From Bacillota bacterium (GTDB lineage: Bacteria > Bacillota > UBA4882 > UBA10575), in NCBI GenBank assembly GCA_012727425.1, contig JAAYHQ010000007.1:1-50307 (forward strand): 50,307 nucleotides of DNA. The letters run 5' to 3'. Numbering within the stretch: the stretch's first letter is position 1; each line of letters starts with the position of its first letter. A model generated the notes under the pieces. That model saw only the letters and a program-made list of their open reading frames with translations, was not told where the DNA came from and made no database searches. Below are positions 17,595 to 25,491 of the stretch, piece by piece. Made by a program: the position numbers and the translations under genes.

Positions 17595-18683
17595 ATGAAG
17601 GAACGGGTTTACAACTTCTATCCCGGCCCGGCAACTCTTCCCCTTCCGGTTTTAGAGGCCGCACGCGAAGAGTTGCTTAATTTTCAATCCTCCGGAATGT
17701 CGGTCATGGAGATCAGCCACCGTTCGAAACAGTACGAGGCACTGCAGAACGAAACGGCTGACCGCTTAAAGCGCCTCATGAAGATTGGCGACAATTACAA
17801 AGTCCTCTTTTTACAAGGCGGCGCCAGCCTGCAGTTTGCCATGGTCCCCATGAACTTTCTGACCCCGGAAAAGACCGCCGATTACCTGGTAACCGGTAGT
17901 TTTGCCCAAAAAGCGGCGGCCGAAGCAAAATACTTCGGACAGGTCCACACGGCGGTTAATACGAAAGAACAAGATTTCCGGCGCATTCCGGACCAGGCGG
18001 AGCTTAAGTTCTCCCCCAACCCGGTTTATGTCCACATCACCAGTAATAATACAATCTACGGTACCCAGTGGCAAACCTTCCCCGACTGCGGAGATGTCCC
18101 CCTAGTTGCCGATATGTCCAGCGATATTCTTTCCCGTCCATTCGACGTTAAACCCTTTGGCTTGATTTACGCCGGCGCCCAAAAAAACCTTGGTCCGGCC
18201 GGAGTAACCATCGTCATTATCCGCGAGGATCTGCTGGCCAAAGCCAACCCCAACCTGCCGGTCATGTACCGGTACGAAACCTTTGTCAAAAATAATTCGC
18301 TCTATAATACCCCGCCCACCTTCTCCATCTATATGGTCTCCCTCGTGCTCAAATGGCTGGAGGACCAGGGTGGCGTTGAGGCCATCTACAAACATAACCA
18401 AGAAAAAGCCGCTTTAATCTACGAAGTCATCGACCAAAGCGGCGGCTTCTACCGGGGCCACGCCGAGAAGAACAGCCGTTCGCTGATGAACGTCACCTTC
18501 CGCCTCCCCAGTACGGAGTTGGAAGAGAAGTTCGTCCGCGAAGCCACGGAGCAGGGCTTAGTTGGTCTGAAAGGTCACCGGTCCGTCGGCGGCTTACGTG
18601 CTTCCATCTACAACGCCATGAGTTACGAAGGCTGCAAAGCCCTGGCCGACTTTATGAAGGATTTTCTGGCGAAGAACGGGTGA
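17595..18683 (+). CDS. serC: Phosphoserine aminotransferase
   Basis: PLP enzyme converting 3-phosphohydroxypyruvate and glutamate to phosphoserine (serine synthesis), 362 residues. It begins NFYPGPATLP, the SerC hallmark, and has LFLQGGASLQFAMVPMN. The PLP lysine lies in YAGAQKNLGPAG, and the end shows KGHRSVGGLRASIYNAM. The ATG at 17595 is chosen over TTG codons at 17586/17589 on family length, with a GCGAGG element 11 nt upstream. Monocistronic: own promoter and terminator. No serA or serB in the window. Confidence 0.97.
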   Translation: MKERVYNFYPGPATLPLPVLEAAREELLNFQSSGMSVMEISHRSKQYEALQNETADRLKRLMKIGDNYKVLFLQGGASLQFAMVPMNFLTPEKTADYLVTGSFAQKAAAEAKYFGQVHTAVNTKEQDFRRIPDQAELKFSPNPVYVHITSNNTIYGTQWQTFPDCGDVPLVADMSSDILSRPFDVKPFGLIYAGAQKNLGPAGVTIVIIREDLLAKANPNLPVMYRYETFVKNNSLYNTPPTFSIYMVSLVLKWLEDQGGVEAIYKHNQEKAALIYEVIDQSGGFYRGHAEKNSRSLMNVTFRLPSTELEEKFVREATEQGLVGLKGHRSVGGLRASIYNAMSYEGCKALADFMKDFLAKNG

Positions 18684-18716
18684 GTAAACACCCTCTACAA
18701 CTAAAATGCAAAAGTA

Positions 18717-18752
18717 AACCCGGTTTCTCCTCGAGGAACCGGGTTTTATTTT
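18717..18752 (+). terminator. Terminator of serC
   Basis: 9-bp stem (18717-18725 with 18737-18745) and TTTTATTTT tail, 33 nt after the stop. Confidence 0.9.
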
Positions 18753-19172
18753 ACTGCATGAAAATTGATTACAGTAATATTGGTTTTTTCTAGTAAACAG
18801 TTAAAAAGGCGTCATCGTAAGTAATCCCGCGGCAACTAACACTAATATTCTTTTATTGTCAATAACTTCCCGTAAGCAACGCCTTTTCTCCCTTCCCCCT
18901 GTTCAACCTGCTCGGGTGCGCCTTATGCGGCCTGACGGTCCGTATCTTTTGGCCCGGAACATTAAGTATCACCGCCCAGAACTGCCCACACGGCGGCAGC
19001 GCCTGCCCTACTTGTTTTGGCTGGCGATGTGGGTCACCAGGCCAACACAGGTTGGTCTGTGGCCGGCGTCGCCGGCAACAACCACAAAACCGGACTGGTT
19101 GCGGCAATCCTCTTCCCCCTTACTGGATGATCTTTTCCGCGTAAAAAACAGCCGTTCAGTTAAGACAGCCCA
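18753..19172. other. Hairpin-rich non-coding stretch between serC and rtcB
   Basis: About 420 nt with no gene I can support. The part 18890-19110 is markedly GC-rich with several compact hairpins: GGCAG/CTGCC at 18995-19007, CCAAC/GTTGG at 19042-19055 and GCCGGCG-T-CGCCGGC at 19062-19076. Short open frames exist on both strands (for example 18856-19242 plus) but have no RBS and no recognisable family. It could be a structured RNA, a dispersed intergenic repeat or a decayed gene. Confidence 0.4.
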
Positions 19173-19202
19173 TTGCGGACGGACCAACGTTAAAACTATA
19201 AA
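19173..19202 (+). promoter_or_regulatory. Candidate promoter for rtcB
   Basis: TTGCGG (19173-19178), 18-nt spacer, TATAAA (19197-19202), 67 nt before the rtcB GTG. Confidence 0.4.
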
Positions 19203-19269
19203 TAAAGGATTTTCCTTGTCGGGTATGGAACTTCCAAGTTAGCAAGGGACAACCAAAGGAGAGTGAAGA

Positions 19270-20394
19270 GTGCTTATCCTGAAAGGACAGTGTAATTCCG
19301 CGCACATTATGATCGACGAGATCGATGAGACCACCCGCCAGCAGATTCAAAGGATGTTGGATCACCCCGCCTTCGCCAATACTTATATTGCAATCATGCC
19401 CGACTGCCACGCGGGGAAAGGGGCCGTCATCGGTTTTACCATGAAGATGAACGAGTATATCATCCCCAACATCGTTGGTGTTGATATCGGGTGTGGAGTG
19501 CTGGCCGCCCGTTTCCCGGTGACCCTTGACGAGATCGATCTGCCCGCCTTCGACAAGTATATCAAGAAAAACATCCCCGCCGGGTTCGCCATCCACCGCA
19601 CACCCAAGGTCGACGATGATCCTACCCTTCGCCACTGGACAAAGGTGGTTGGCATGGATTATGACAAGGCCCTCCGGAGCATCGGCACCCTTGGGGGCGG
19701 TAATCACTTCATCGAAGCCGGAAAAGACTCGACTGGAAACACCTGGGTGACGATTCATTCGGGAAGCCGCCATTTCGGCCTCCGGGTCGCCACCCACTTT
19801 CAGCAGTTGGCCCGGCAAACCCTGAGGCGGAACTCCTCTGCAAAACAGGAGAAAGACCTGGAATACCTTTTAGTCGACAGCCAAGACGGTCAAGATTACC
19901 TTCACGCCGCCCGGTACGCCCAAGCTTATGCTTCCTTGAACCGCCAAACCATGCTTGAAACCATCGCCCGCTTTTTGGGCCGCGATCCGGTCGAAACCAT
20001 TGAATCGGTTCATAATTTCATCGGTGACGATGATATTATCCGTAAAGGGGCAACACCGGCCCGGAAAGGAGAAAGGGTAATCATCCCCTTCAATATGCGC
20101 GACGGTCTGGCCCTCTGCACCGGTAAGGGTTCAGCCAAATACAATTATTCCGCGCCCCACGGTGCCGGACGGATCCTCTCCCGGACCAAAGCCAAACATA
20201 TGCTTTCCGTGGATGAGTTTGCGCAAAGCATGAAAAAAGCCGGCGTCTACACCACCACCGCCAACAAGGATACTTTAGACGAAGCGCCCGACGCGTATAA
20301 GGATAAAGAATTAATTATTCAAAATATCAGAGAAACAGTAGAAATCAATGACTTTGTAATCCCCGTCTACAATTTCAAGGCTGGTAAAGAATGA
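19270..20394 (+). CDS. rtcB: RtcB family RNA ligase
   Basis: GTP- and Mn-dependent ligase joining 2',3'-cyclic phosphate or 3'-phosphate to 5'-OH RNA ends; roles in RNA repair. 374 residues, the short RtcB form. Metal-site motifs are PDCHAGKGAVIGFT, VGVDIGCG, GGGNHFIE and HSGSRHFG. The guanylylated His lies in SAPHGAGRILSR. A GTG start follows AAAGGAG at 8-nt spacing. No archease or RtcA partner is nearby. It is followed by a tRNA-Ala gene with an independent promoter. Confidence 0.93.
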   Translation: MLILKGQCNSAHIMIDEIDETTRQQIQRMLDHPAFANTYIAIMPDCHAGKGAVIGFTMKMNEYIIPNIVGVDIGCGVLAARFPVTLDEIDLPAFDKYIKKNIPAGFAIHRTPKVDDDPTLRHWTKVVGMDYDKALRSIGTLGGGNHFIEAGKDSTGNTWVTIHSGSRHFGLRVATHFQQLARQTLRRNSSAKQEKDLEYLLVDSQDGQDYLHAARYAQAYASLNRQTMLETIARFLGRDPVETIESVHNFIGDDDIIRKGATPARKGERVIIPFNMRDGLALCTGKGSAKYNYSAPHGAGRILSRTKAKHMLSVDEFAQSMKKAGVYTTTANKDTLDEAPDAYKDKELIIQNIRETVEINDFVIPVYNFKAGKE

Positions 20395-20410
20395 TTTTCG
20401 CAAAAACCCC

Positions 20411-20439
20411 TTGACAAAAATCAAGTTTCACGGTATGCT
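20411..20439 (+). promoter_or_regulatory. Sigma-A promoter for tRNA-Ala
   Basis: Perfect TTGACA (20411-20416), 17-nt spacer, TATGCT (20434-20439), about 33 nt before the tRNA 5' end. Confidence 0.85.
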
Positions 20440-20472
20440 AGTGTTTGTCAACACCACGTTGACACCAAACGT

Positions 20473-20548
<76 letters not shown>

Positions 20549-20564
20549 AAATGAAACAATGAAG

Positions 20565-20587
20565 ACCCTGCATTTGCAGGGTTTTTC
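20565..20587 (+). terminator. Terminator of tRNA-Ala
   Basis: Stem ACCCTG/CAGGGT (extendable inward) followed by TTTTTCT, 16 nt after the CCA end. Confidence 0.85.
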
Positions 20588-20878
20588 TCATTTTCGGACG
20601 AAGATGAAACACCCCCCGAAAATCGTAGAAAATCGTCAGAATTGGGGATCTGACCGGGGAAATGGGCGGAGATGTTCTGACACATTTCTGACACAAAAAA
20701 GACGACTTTCACCGTTCACGCCTCGCCCTCAAAACCTCAATCAATTGTTTGAGTTTACCTTAATGCCTTCGCGCCTCTGTTCCCAATCATTTTATCGGTC
20801 GATAAAGGAATTAATCACCAATTATTGAATATTTCTAATTAACTAATTGGTTATCGTCAAAATTCTTGACTTTTGTCG
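20588..20878. other. AT-rich intergenic stretch before the CsgG-like pair
   Basis: No gene seen. It contains two close copies of TTCTGACACA-like sequence near 20675-20695 and an 8-bp inverted repeat (ACCAATTA at 20817-20824 with TAATTGGT at 20844-20851). Neither has an assigned function. Confidence 0.4.
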
Positions 20879-20907
20879 TTGTGGACAGACCTGATTTCGC
20901 TGATAAT
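20879..20907 (+). promoter_or_regulatory. Candidate promoter for the CsgG-like pair
   Basis: TTGTGG (20879-20884), 17-nt spacer, GATAAT (20902-20907), just upstream of the RBS. Confidence 0.4.
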
Positions 20908-20930
20908 TATGGTTTTGGGGAGGGAAACGG

Positions 20931-21767
20931 GTGAAAAAGGCCTGCTTGTTTTTTCCCGTCTTGTTCCTGGTATTCCTCGGCGCTGGCAGCGTTCCGGCAA
21001 CGGCCGGGGAGACGACGACCACCGTGGCCATCGTTGATTTTACCAACACCAGCGGCCAATATCTCCCGAAAATCGGAGAGAGTGCGGCGGAAATCCTGAG
21101 TGTGTTGTTGGTCCAGACCAATCAGTTCAAGGTGGTCGAAAGAGATAAGTTAAGAGCAATCCTCCAGGAACAAGGCCTGGCCGGTTCCGGGCTGGTCGAT
21201 AACGGCCAATCCGCGATTCAGATCGGGAAACTCCTTGGGGCCGACCTTTTGATCACCGGTTCCATCGTCGCCTATCGGGAGCATAGTGTGGAGTTTCATG
21301 GTTATGGCTTGAATACCAAAAAAATCTTGACGGAAATGACCGTAAGCATAAAAGTGCTGGATGTAACCAGCGGCCAGATTGTGTTGGCTTCCCTCTTCGG
21401 TGACCAGGTCGAAAAAGAAGATTCCGGATTTCTAAAAACATCCGGCGGCGATCCTTCCCGGATTCTGCTCTCTAAAGTACTGCAATCAACGGTCAACCAC
21501 CTGACCAAGGAGATCGGAACAGCGAAATCAACCGCCGCTACAGTTGAAGTCAGCTTTATTTCCAACCCGGAAGGAGCGGACCTGGAGATCAACGCGGTCT
21601 ATTACGGCAGCACCCCTCTTAAACTGCAACTCAACCCCGGACTTCATCGGGTAAGGATCAGCCTGGCCGGGTACGTTCCCTGGGAGAAAACAATCAACGC
21701 GTACGAAGGATTGGAAGTAAAAGTAACTCTCGAAAGAAAAGTCGAACAAAAAAAGGAGGAAGATTAA
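20931..21767 (+). CDS. CsgG-like secreted protein with PEGA domain
   Basis: Exported protein, 278 residues. A signal peptide (about residues 1-26, ending PATAG) has no lipobox Cys. A CsgG/LpoB-type domain follows (about residues 30-190), with VAIVDFTNTSGQYLPKIGES, FKVVERDKLRAILQEQ and GKLLGADLLITGSI, the family's three recurring blocks. A PEGA domain at the end (about 205-268) includes SNPEGADLEI and YYGSTPLKL. GTG start with GGGAGGG at 6-nt spacing. CsgG itself is an outer-membrane curli pore, but related domains serve envelope assembly. It is coupled to a second CsgG-like gene 1 nt downstream. Confidence 0.82.
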   Translation: MKKACLFFPVLFLVFLGAGSVPATAGETTTTVAIVDFTNTSGQYLPKIGESAAEILSVLLVQTNQFKVVERDKLRAILQEQGLAGSGLVDNGQSAIQIGKLLGADLLITGSIVAYREHSVEFHGYGLNTKKILTEMTVSIKVLDVTSGQIVLASLFGDQVEKEDSGFLKTSGGDPSRILLSKVLQSTVNHLTKEIGTAKSTAATVEVSFISNPEGADLEINAVYYGSTPLKLQLNPGLHRVRISLAGYVPWEKTINAYEGLEVKVTLERKVEQKKEED

Positions 21768-21768
21768 A

Positions 21769-22686
21769 GTGCGACCAAAGCGGCTCCTTTTCATGATCCT
21801 TTCCCTGCTCAGCTTCTGGATGGCGTTATCGGTCCCGGCTTTTGCCCAGAAGACCTATTCCATCGCCATCCTCCCTTTTGAAGCGGCAGGCAATCTCCGG
21901 CTAAACTGGGGGCAAAGGGAAGATCTCCTGGAGGGGATCACCCAAATGATCACCGACCGCTTAGCAAACCACCCTGACTTGGTCTTGATCGAAAGAAACC
22001 GGATCAAGGATCTAATCACCGAACAACGGTTTCAACATTCCGGAGCGGTTGACCTAAGTTCGGCCGTGCGGATCGGACGGTTGTTGGGTGTTGATATCTT
22101 GCTTTTAGGAAGCCTGAATGAGTTTTCCCTAACCAGCAAAAGCGGTGTCGGGTTTGGTCCCTTGCAATTAAGTGGAACAACGGCGCGCACTGTTTTGTCG
22201 GCACGTCTGGTCGGGGTGGAAAAGGGGCAAATTTTGGGTTCGATCGAAGCCGAGGGCAAAGAAACCAGCTTTGATATTTCTGTTAACCAACTGAAAGGTC
22301 TTACTTTTGGGAGTAAACAATTTGAAGAGTCGATCATGGGCAAAGCTTTGACGGCCGCGATTGATGACTTCACCGCCCAATTCGAACGGGCATTAAACAA
22401 TGCCAAGGAGCGACTGGTAACGGTTGGGGATTTAAAAGGGGAAATTATTGCGATCACCGGCAATTACATCATTGTCAACCTGGGTTCGAAAGACGGTATC
22501 ACCCCAACCACAAAGTTTGCGGTCTACCGCTTAGAAAAAGTCCCCGGGTTAAAAGACCCGGTCCGGCTGCCGAATGGTACTTTGCAGGTAATCAGTGTCG
22601 ATGAAGAGGCGGCGGTAACGCAGATTCTCTCCTCCGTAGACGGTTTACCGATCCAAGTCGGTGACATGGTGGCAGTGGAGCACTAA
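21769..22686 (+). CDS. CsgG-like secreted protein, second copy
   Basis: Exported, 305 residues, with an N-terminal signal peptide (about residues 1-27, AFA cleavage-like). The CsgG-type domain has SIAILPFEAAGNL, LVLIERNRIKDLITEQ and GRLLGVDILLLGSL. The C-terminal third (about 220-305) reads like a FlgT-C/OB-like beta domain: GEIIAITGNYIIVNLGSKDGI. No PEGA domain here. GTG start, with AAGGAGG inside the end of the first gene, so the pair is translationally coupled. Function unknown; the two may form a hetero-oligomer in the envelope. Confidence 0.82.
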   Translation: MRPKRLLFMILSLLSFWMALSVPAFAQKTYSIAILPFEAAGNLRLNWGQREDLLEGITQMITDRLANHPDLVLIERNRIKDLITEQRFQHSGAVDLSSAVRIGRLLGVDILLLGSLNEFSLTSKSGVGFGPLQLSGTTARTVLSARLVGVEKGQILGSIEAEGKETSFDISVNQLKGLTFGSKQFEESIMGKALTAAIDDFTAQFERALNNAKERLVTVGDLKGEIIAITGNYIIVNLGSKDGITPTTKFAVYRLEKVPGLKDPVRLPNGTLQVISVDEEAAVTQILSSVDGLPIQVGDMVAVEH

Positions 22687-22703
22687 CCCGTTTGCCATTA
22701 AAT

Positions 22704-22726
22704 TTCGTCTGCGCAGAGCGGACGAA
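22704..22726 (+). terminator. Weak hairpin after the CsgG-like pair
   Basis: 9-bp stem with one G-U pair (22704-22712 with 22718-22726) and a 5-nt loop, but only TTATGAT follows. It may be a weak terminator or an RNA-stability hairpin. Confidence 0.4.
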
Positions 22727-22768
22727 TTATGATAAGATAGATTTGATAATCATAACGGGAACGGAGAA

Positions 22769-23830
22769 GTGAATGTTTTGTGGACCATCCTGACCGAATA
22801 CAAGTTCTTTCAGAACAGTATATTAGATTATCTGCTTGCGCTGGCCTTCTTTATCGTGGGCTCCTGGTTCCTCCGTATGATCAAAAAATTCTTCCTGACG
22901 CGACTAGGCCGGTGGGCGAAACGCAGAAAAAAAGAGTTGGCTTCTTTCTTGATTAACTCCGGAGAACAGAACCTTTTACCCCTGATTTATTTGGGCGTCT
23001 TCTACCTAAGCATCCACCGTCTCATCCTGACCCCGTTCTTAAATAAGATCATTAACAGTCTGTGCCTTGCTTTGTTGGTGTTTTTCGGCGTCCGTTTTCT
23101 ACTGGCCTTGTTCAACCGTATTTTAGATTACTATCTTCTCAAGCGCGAAACCGAAGCCACTAAACGCTATGCTTTCCGGATCATCTCCAAATTCTTCACG
23201 ATCTTGGTTTGGATTTTAGCGTTTATCGTTTTCCTGGACAACTTGGGGGTGGAAATCTCCGCTCTCGTGGCCGGACTGGGGATCGGTGGGATTGCGGTCG
23301 CCCTGGCCGCCCAGGTTCTCCTCAGTGATTTATTCAGTTATTTCACCATCTATTTTGACCGTCCTTTTGAAGTTGGCGACTACATCATTGTCGACAACTT
23401 CTCCGGAACGGTCGAACATATCGGTTTAAAGACCACCCGGTTACGTAGTCTGACCGGCGAAGAACTGGTTTTTCCCAATGCCGACCTCACCAGCTCCCGC
23501 CTGCGTAATTACAAAACGATGAAACGACGGCGCATCTCCTTTACCATTGGCGTGAGCTACCAAACCGATGCCGCGCTGGTTAAAGAGATCCCCCAAATCC
23601 TCGCCGACATTGTCAACAGTATCCCCGGTACCGAACTAAACCGGTCTCACTTCAGTGGTTTCGGCGAATACAGCCTCCGTTTCGAAGTGGTCTATTATGT
23701 CCTCACCCGCGACTATATTAAATATATGGATATCCAGCAGGAGATTAACCTGAAAATAATCGAGGAGTTCAGCAAACGGGGAATCCAGTTTTCCTACCCC
23801 ACCCAAACGCTGTACCTCAAGAACGGTTAA
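22769..23830 (+). CDS. MscS family mechanosensitive channel
   Basis: Inner-membrane small-conductance channel releasing solutes under hypo-osmotic stress, 353 residues. About five hydrophobic segments fill the first 185 residues. The pore helix is GLGIGGIAVALAAQVLLSDLFSYF, with the typical Gly/Ala face. The MscS beta domain has RPFEVGDYIIVDNFSGTVEHIGLKTTRLR and VFPNADL. The start is either GTG at 22769 or TTG at 22778; GGAG (22763-22766) fits the TTG spacing slightly better. It is separated from the CsgG pair by 82 nt. Confidence 0.92.
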   Translation: MNVLWTILTEYKFFQNSILDYLLALAFFIVGSWFLRMIKKFFLTRLGRWAKRRKKELASFLINSGEQNLLPLIYLGVFYLSIHRLILTPFLNKIINSLCLALLVFFGVRFLLALFNRILDYYLLKRETEATKRYAFRIISKFFTILVWILAFIVFLDNLGVEISALVAGLGIGGIAVALAAQVLLSDLFSYFTIYFDRPFEVGDYIIVDNFSGTVEHIGLKTTRLRSLTGEELVFPNADLTSSRLRNYKTMKRRRISFTIGVSYQTDAALVKEIPQILADIVNSIPGTELNRSHFSGFGEYSLRFEVVYYVLTRDYIKYMDIQQEINLKIIEEFSKRGIQFSYPTQTLYLKNG

Positions 23831-23832
23831 GC

Positions 23833-23868
23833 AAAAAGTCCGGCGGGGCTCCCCACCGGACTTTTTTT
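23833..23868. terminator. Bidirectional terminator between mscS and ychF
   Basis: 11-bp stem (23833-23843 with 23856-23866) capped by a further GGGG/CCCC pairing. A-run on one side and T-run on the other serve both convergent genes. Confidence 0.92.
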
Positions 23869-23926
23869 CTTTGTTTCTTTGCCGTGTTGTAGGGCTCGGC
23901 CGCTGGTCACGCCAACGGTGGCCTGC

Positions 23927-25024
23927 TCAAACATTAAACCGGAACAAAGTAACATCCCCGTCCTGCATGATGTAATCCTTTCCTTCCAGCCGGACCAGGC
24001 CTTTTTCCTTCGCCACCGTATAGGAACCGCACGCCATTAAATCCTCGTAAGCAATGACCTCAGCCCGGATAAAACCGCGTTCAAAATCACTGTGGATCTT
24101 TCCGGCCGCTTGCGGAGCCTTGGTCCCTTTTTTGATGGTCCAAGCCCGTACTTCTTGGGGCCCGGCGGTCAAAAAACTAATTAAACCAAGCAACTCATAA
24201 CCGGCCTTGATCAAGCGGTCTAAACCCGACTCTTTAAGCCCTAAATCCGCCAGGAAAACCTTTTTATCCTCCTCGTCCAGTTGGGCAATTTCTTCTTCCA
24301 ACGCCGCACAGATCGGAATCACTTTTGCCCCTTCCTCCGCGGCCAAGTCGCGGAGGGCGATGACCCAGGGGTTCCCGTTCCCGGCCGTGGTCAGATCGGG
24401 CTCTGAAATATTGGCGGCATAGATCACTGGTTTGTCGGTCAGCAAAAAGAGACCGCGGACCAGTTCTTGCTCTTCCTTACTAAAAGACAGCGCACGGACG
24501 GGAAGCCCGTTTTCCAATCCCTCCTGGATCTTCTGGTATAAATCCAGTTCGGCCAGGAGCTTTTTATCACCGGATTTTGCCAAATTTTTGGTTTTTTCGA
24601 TCCTTTTCGCCAACGTCTCCAGATCGGCCATGATGAGCTCCAAATTAATAATCTCGACGTCGCGCCAGGGATCGATGGACCCCTCCACATGCACGATATT
24701 GTCTTCAGCAAAGCAGCGGACAACATGGAGTATGGCGTCTACCTCCCGAATATGGGCGAGGAACTTGTTACCCAACCCTTCCCCCCGGCTGGCGCCCTTG
24801 ACCAACCCGGCAATATCCACAAATTCAACGGTTGCCGGGGTCACCTTCTTCGGCTGGTACATGGCCGCCAAACCCGCCAACCGCTCATCAGGAACAGCAA
24901 CAACCCCCAGATTCGGTTCGATTGTGCAAAAGGGGTAATTGGCACATTCGGCGCCGGCTTGGGTAATCGCATTAAATAACGTGCTTTTGCCAACATTCGG
25001 CAATCCGACAATTCCGATCTTCAT
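23927..25024 (-). CDS. ychF: Redox-regulated ATPase YchF (OLA1 type)
   Basis: Obg-related P-loop NTPase that prefers ATP and associates with ribosomes and oxidative-stress control. 365 residues. G1 loop GLPNVGKSTLFNAIT (residues 7-21), G3 VDIAGLVKGASRGEGLGNKFL, then a coiled-coil insertion and the C-terminal TGS domain ending DVTLFRFNV. The start at 25024 has AAGGGA at 8-nt spacing; upstream frame to 25105 is not used. Confidence 0.96.
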   Translation of the reverse strand: MKIGIVGLPNVGKSTLFNAITQAGAECANYPFCTIEPNLGVVAVPDERLAGLAAMYQPKKVTPATVEFVDIAGLVKGASRGEGLGNKFLAHIREVDAILHVVRCFAEDNIVHVEGSIDPWRDVEIINLELIMADLETLAKRIEKTKNLAKSGDKKLLAELDLYQKIQEGLENGLPVRALSFSKEEQELVRGLFLLTDKPVIYAANISEPDLTTAGNGNPWVIALRDLAAEEGAKVIPICAALEEEIAQLDEEDKKVFLADLGLKESGLDRLIKAGYELLGLISFLTAGPQEVRAWTIKKGTKAPQAAGKIHSDFERGFIRAEVIAYEDLMACGSYTVAKEKGLVRLEGKDYIMQDGDVTLFRFNV

Positions 25025-25149
25025 TCCGGTCTTCCCTTCTTGTATGATCTTGAAAGCTTTAAACATTCCTTTATAATAACAAAGACCACGATTTTGATCA
25101 ACCAACCACCCGCGGCATAAAATTTTTTAAAAAAATTTGCCACAACCTG

Positions 25150-25178
25150 TTGCATTTGGATAAATTCTATGGTAATAT
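25150..25178 (+). promoter_or_regulatory. Promoter of the 25185-25384 RNA
   Basis: TTGCAT (25150-25155), 17-nt spacer, TAATAT (25173-25178). The expected start near 25185 coincides with the first base-paired hairpin. Confidence 0.65.
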
Positions 25179-25184
25179 AGTGGT

Positions 25185-25384
25185 ACATTCTTCAGTGGTA
25201 ATTACCCTATCCTGAAGAATGGAGAGCGCCTCAGGCGTAAGGGCCCTACGGCTGAAGCAGCTCGCCTCCCTCTTGACCACGCCGGCAGTCAGAGGTGAGT
25301 GAAATCAATCAATTATTATTCCAAATCATTAAAATAAACTTTTCAATTTAATTTTCGCCACCGTTCAGGGTGGCTCTTTTCTTT
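25185..25384 (+). ncRNA. Probable structured RNA, class not recognised
   Basis: About 200 nt bounded by a promoter and a terminator and without an open frame. The 5' end forms a perfect 10-bp hairpin (25186-25195 with 25212-25221) with a GGTAATTACC dyad in its loop. Then come CGCC-TCA-GGCG and GCTG-AAG-CAGC mini-hairpins enclosed by GGAG/CTCC. A CTCGCC...GGTGAG hairpin holds an inner TGAC/GTCA stem. An AT-rich single-stranded tract precedes the terminator. I compared it with the common riboswitch classes, 6S, SRP and tmRNA from memory and none fits. It could be a small RNA or a leader for the PHP-domain gene 107 nt further on. Confidence 0.55.
25357..25384 (+). terminator. Terminator of the structured RNA
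   Basis: 6-bp GC stem (25357-25362 with 25369-25374) and a TCTTTTCTTT tail. Confidence 0.8.
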
Positions 25385-25491
25385 GCCCAAAAACGGTCAA
25401 ACCCATCGTAAAACACGGCATCCTCCCCACATCTTTTCTCCCCGATTGCCAATAATAATGAAGAAACCTCTACACGCAGGAGCGAATGATA

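Noticed and set aside
18856-19242. 128-residue frame in the serC-rtcB gap
   Set aside because: No RBS, no hydrophobic or domain pattern, and competing open frames on both strands over the same GC-rich block.
19156-19818. 220-residue open frame opposite rtcB
   Set aside because: Mirror frame of the strongly supported rtcB, with no RBS and no recognisable family.
20588-20720. Possible integrase remnant or att site beside tRNA-Ala
   Set aside because: The repeated TTCTGACACA-like words are suggestive, but there is no integrase frame and no duplicated tRNA 3' end in the window.
22769-22780. Choice of GTG versus TTG as the MscS start
   Set aside because: Not a separate gene or a finding; the two starts differ by three residues and cannot be settled here.
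24432-24938. 168-residue frame opposite ychF
   Set aside because: Antisense shadow of ychF without RBS.
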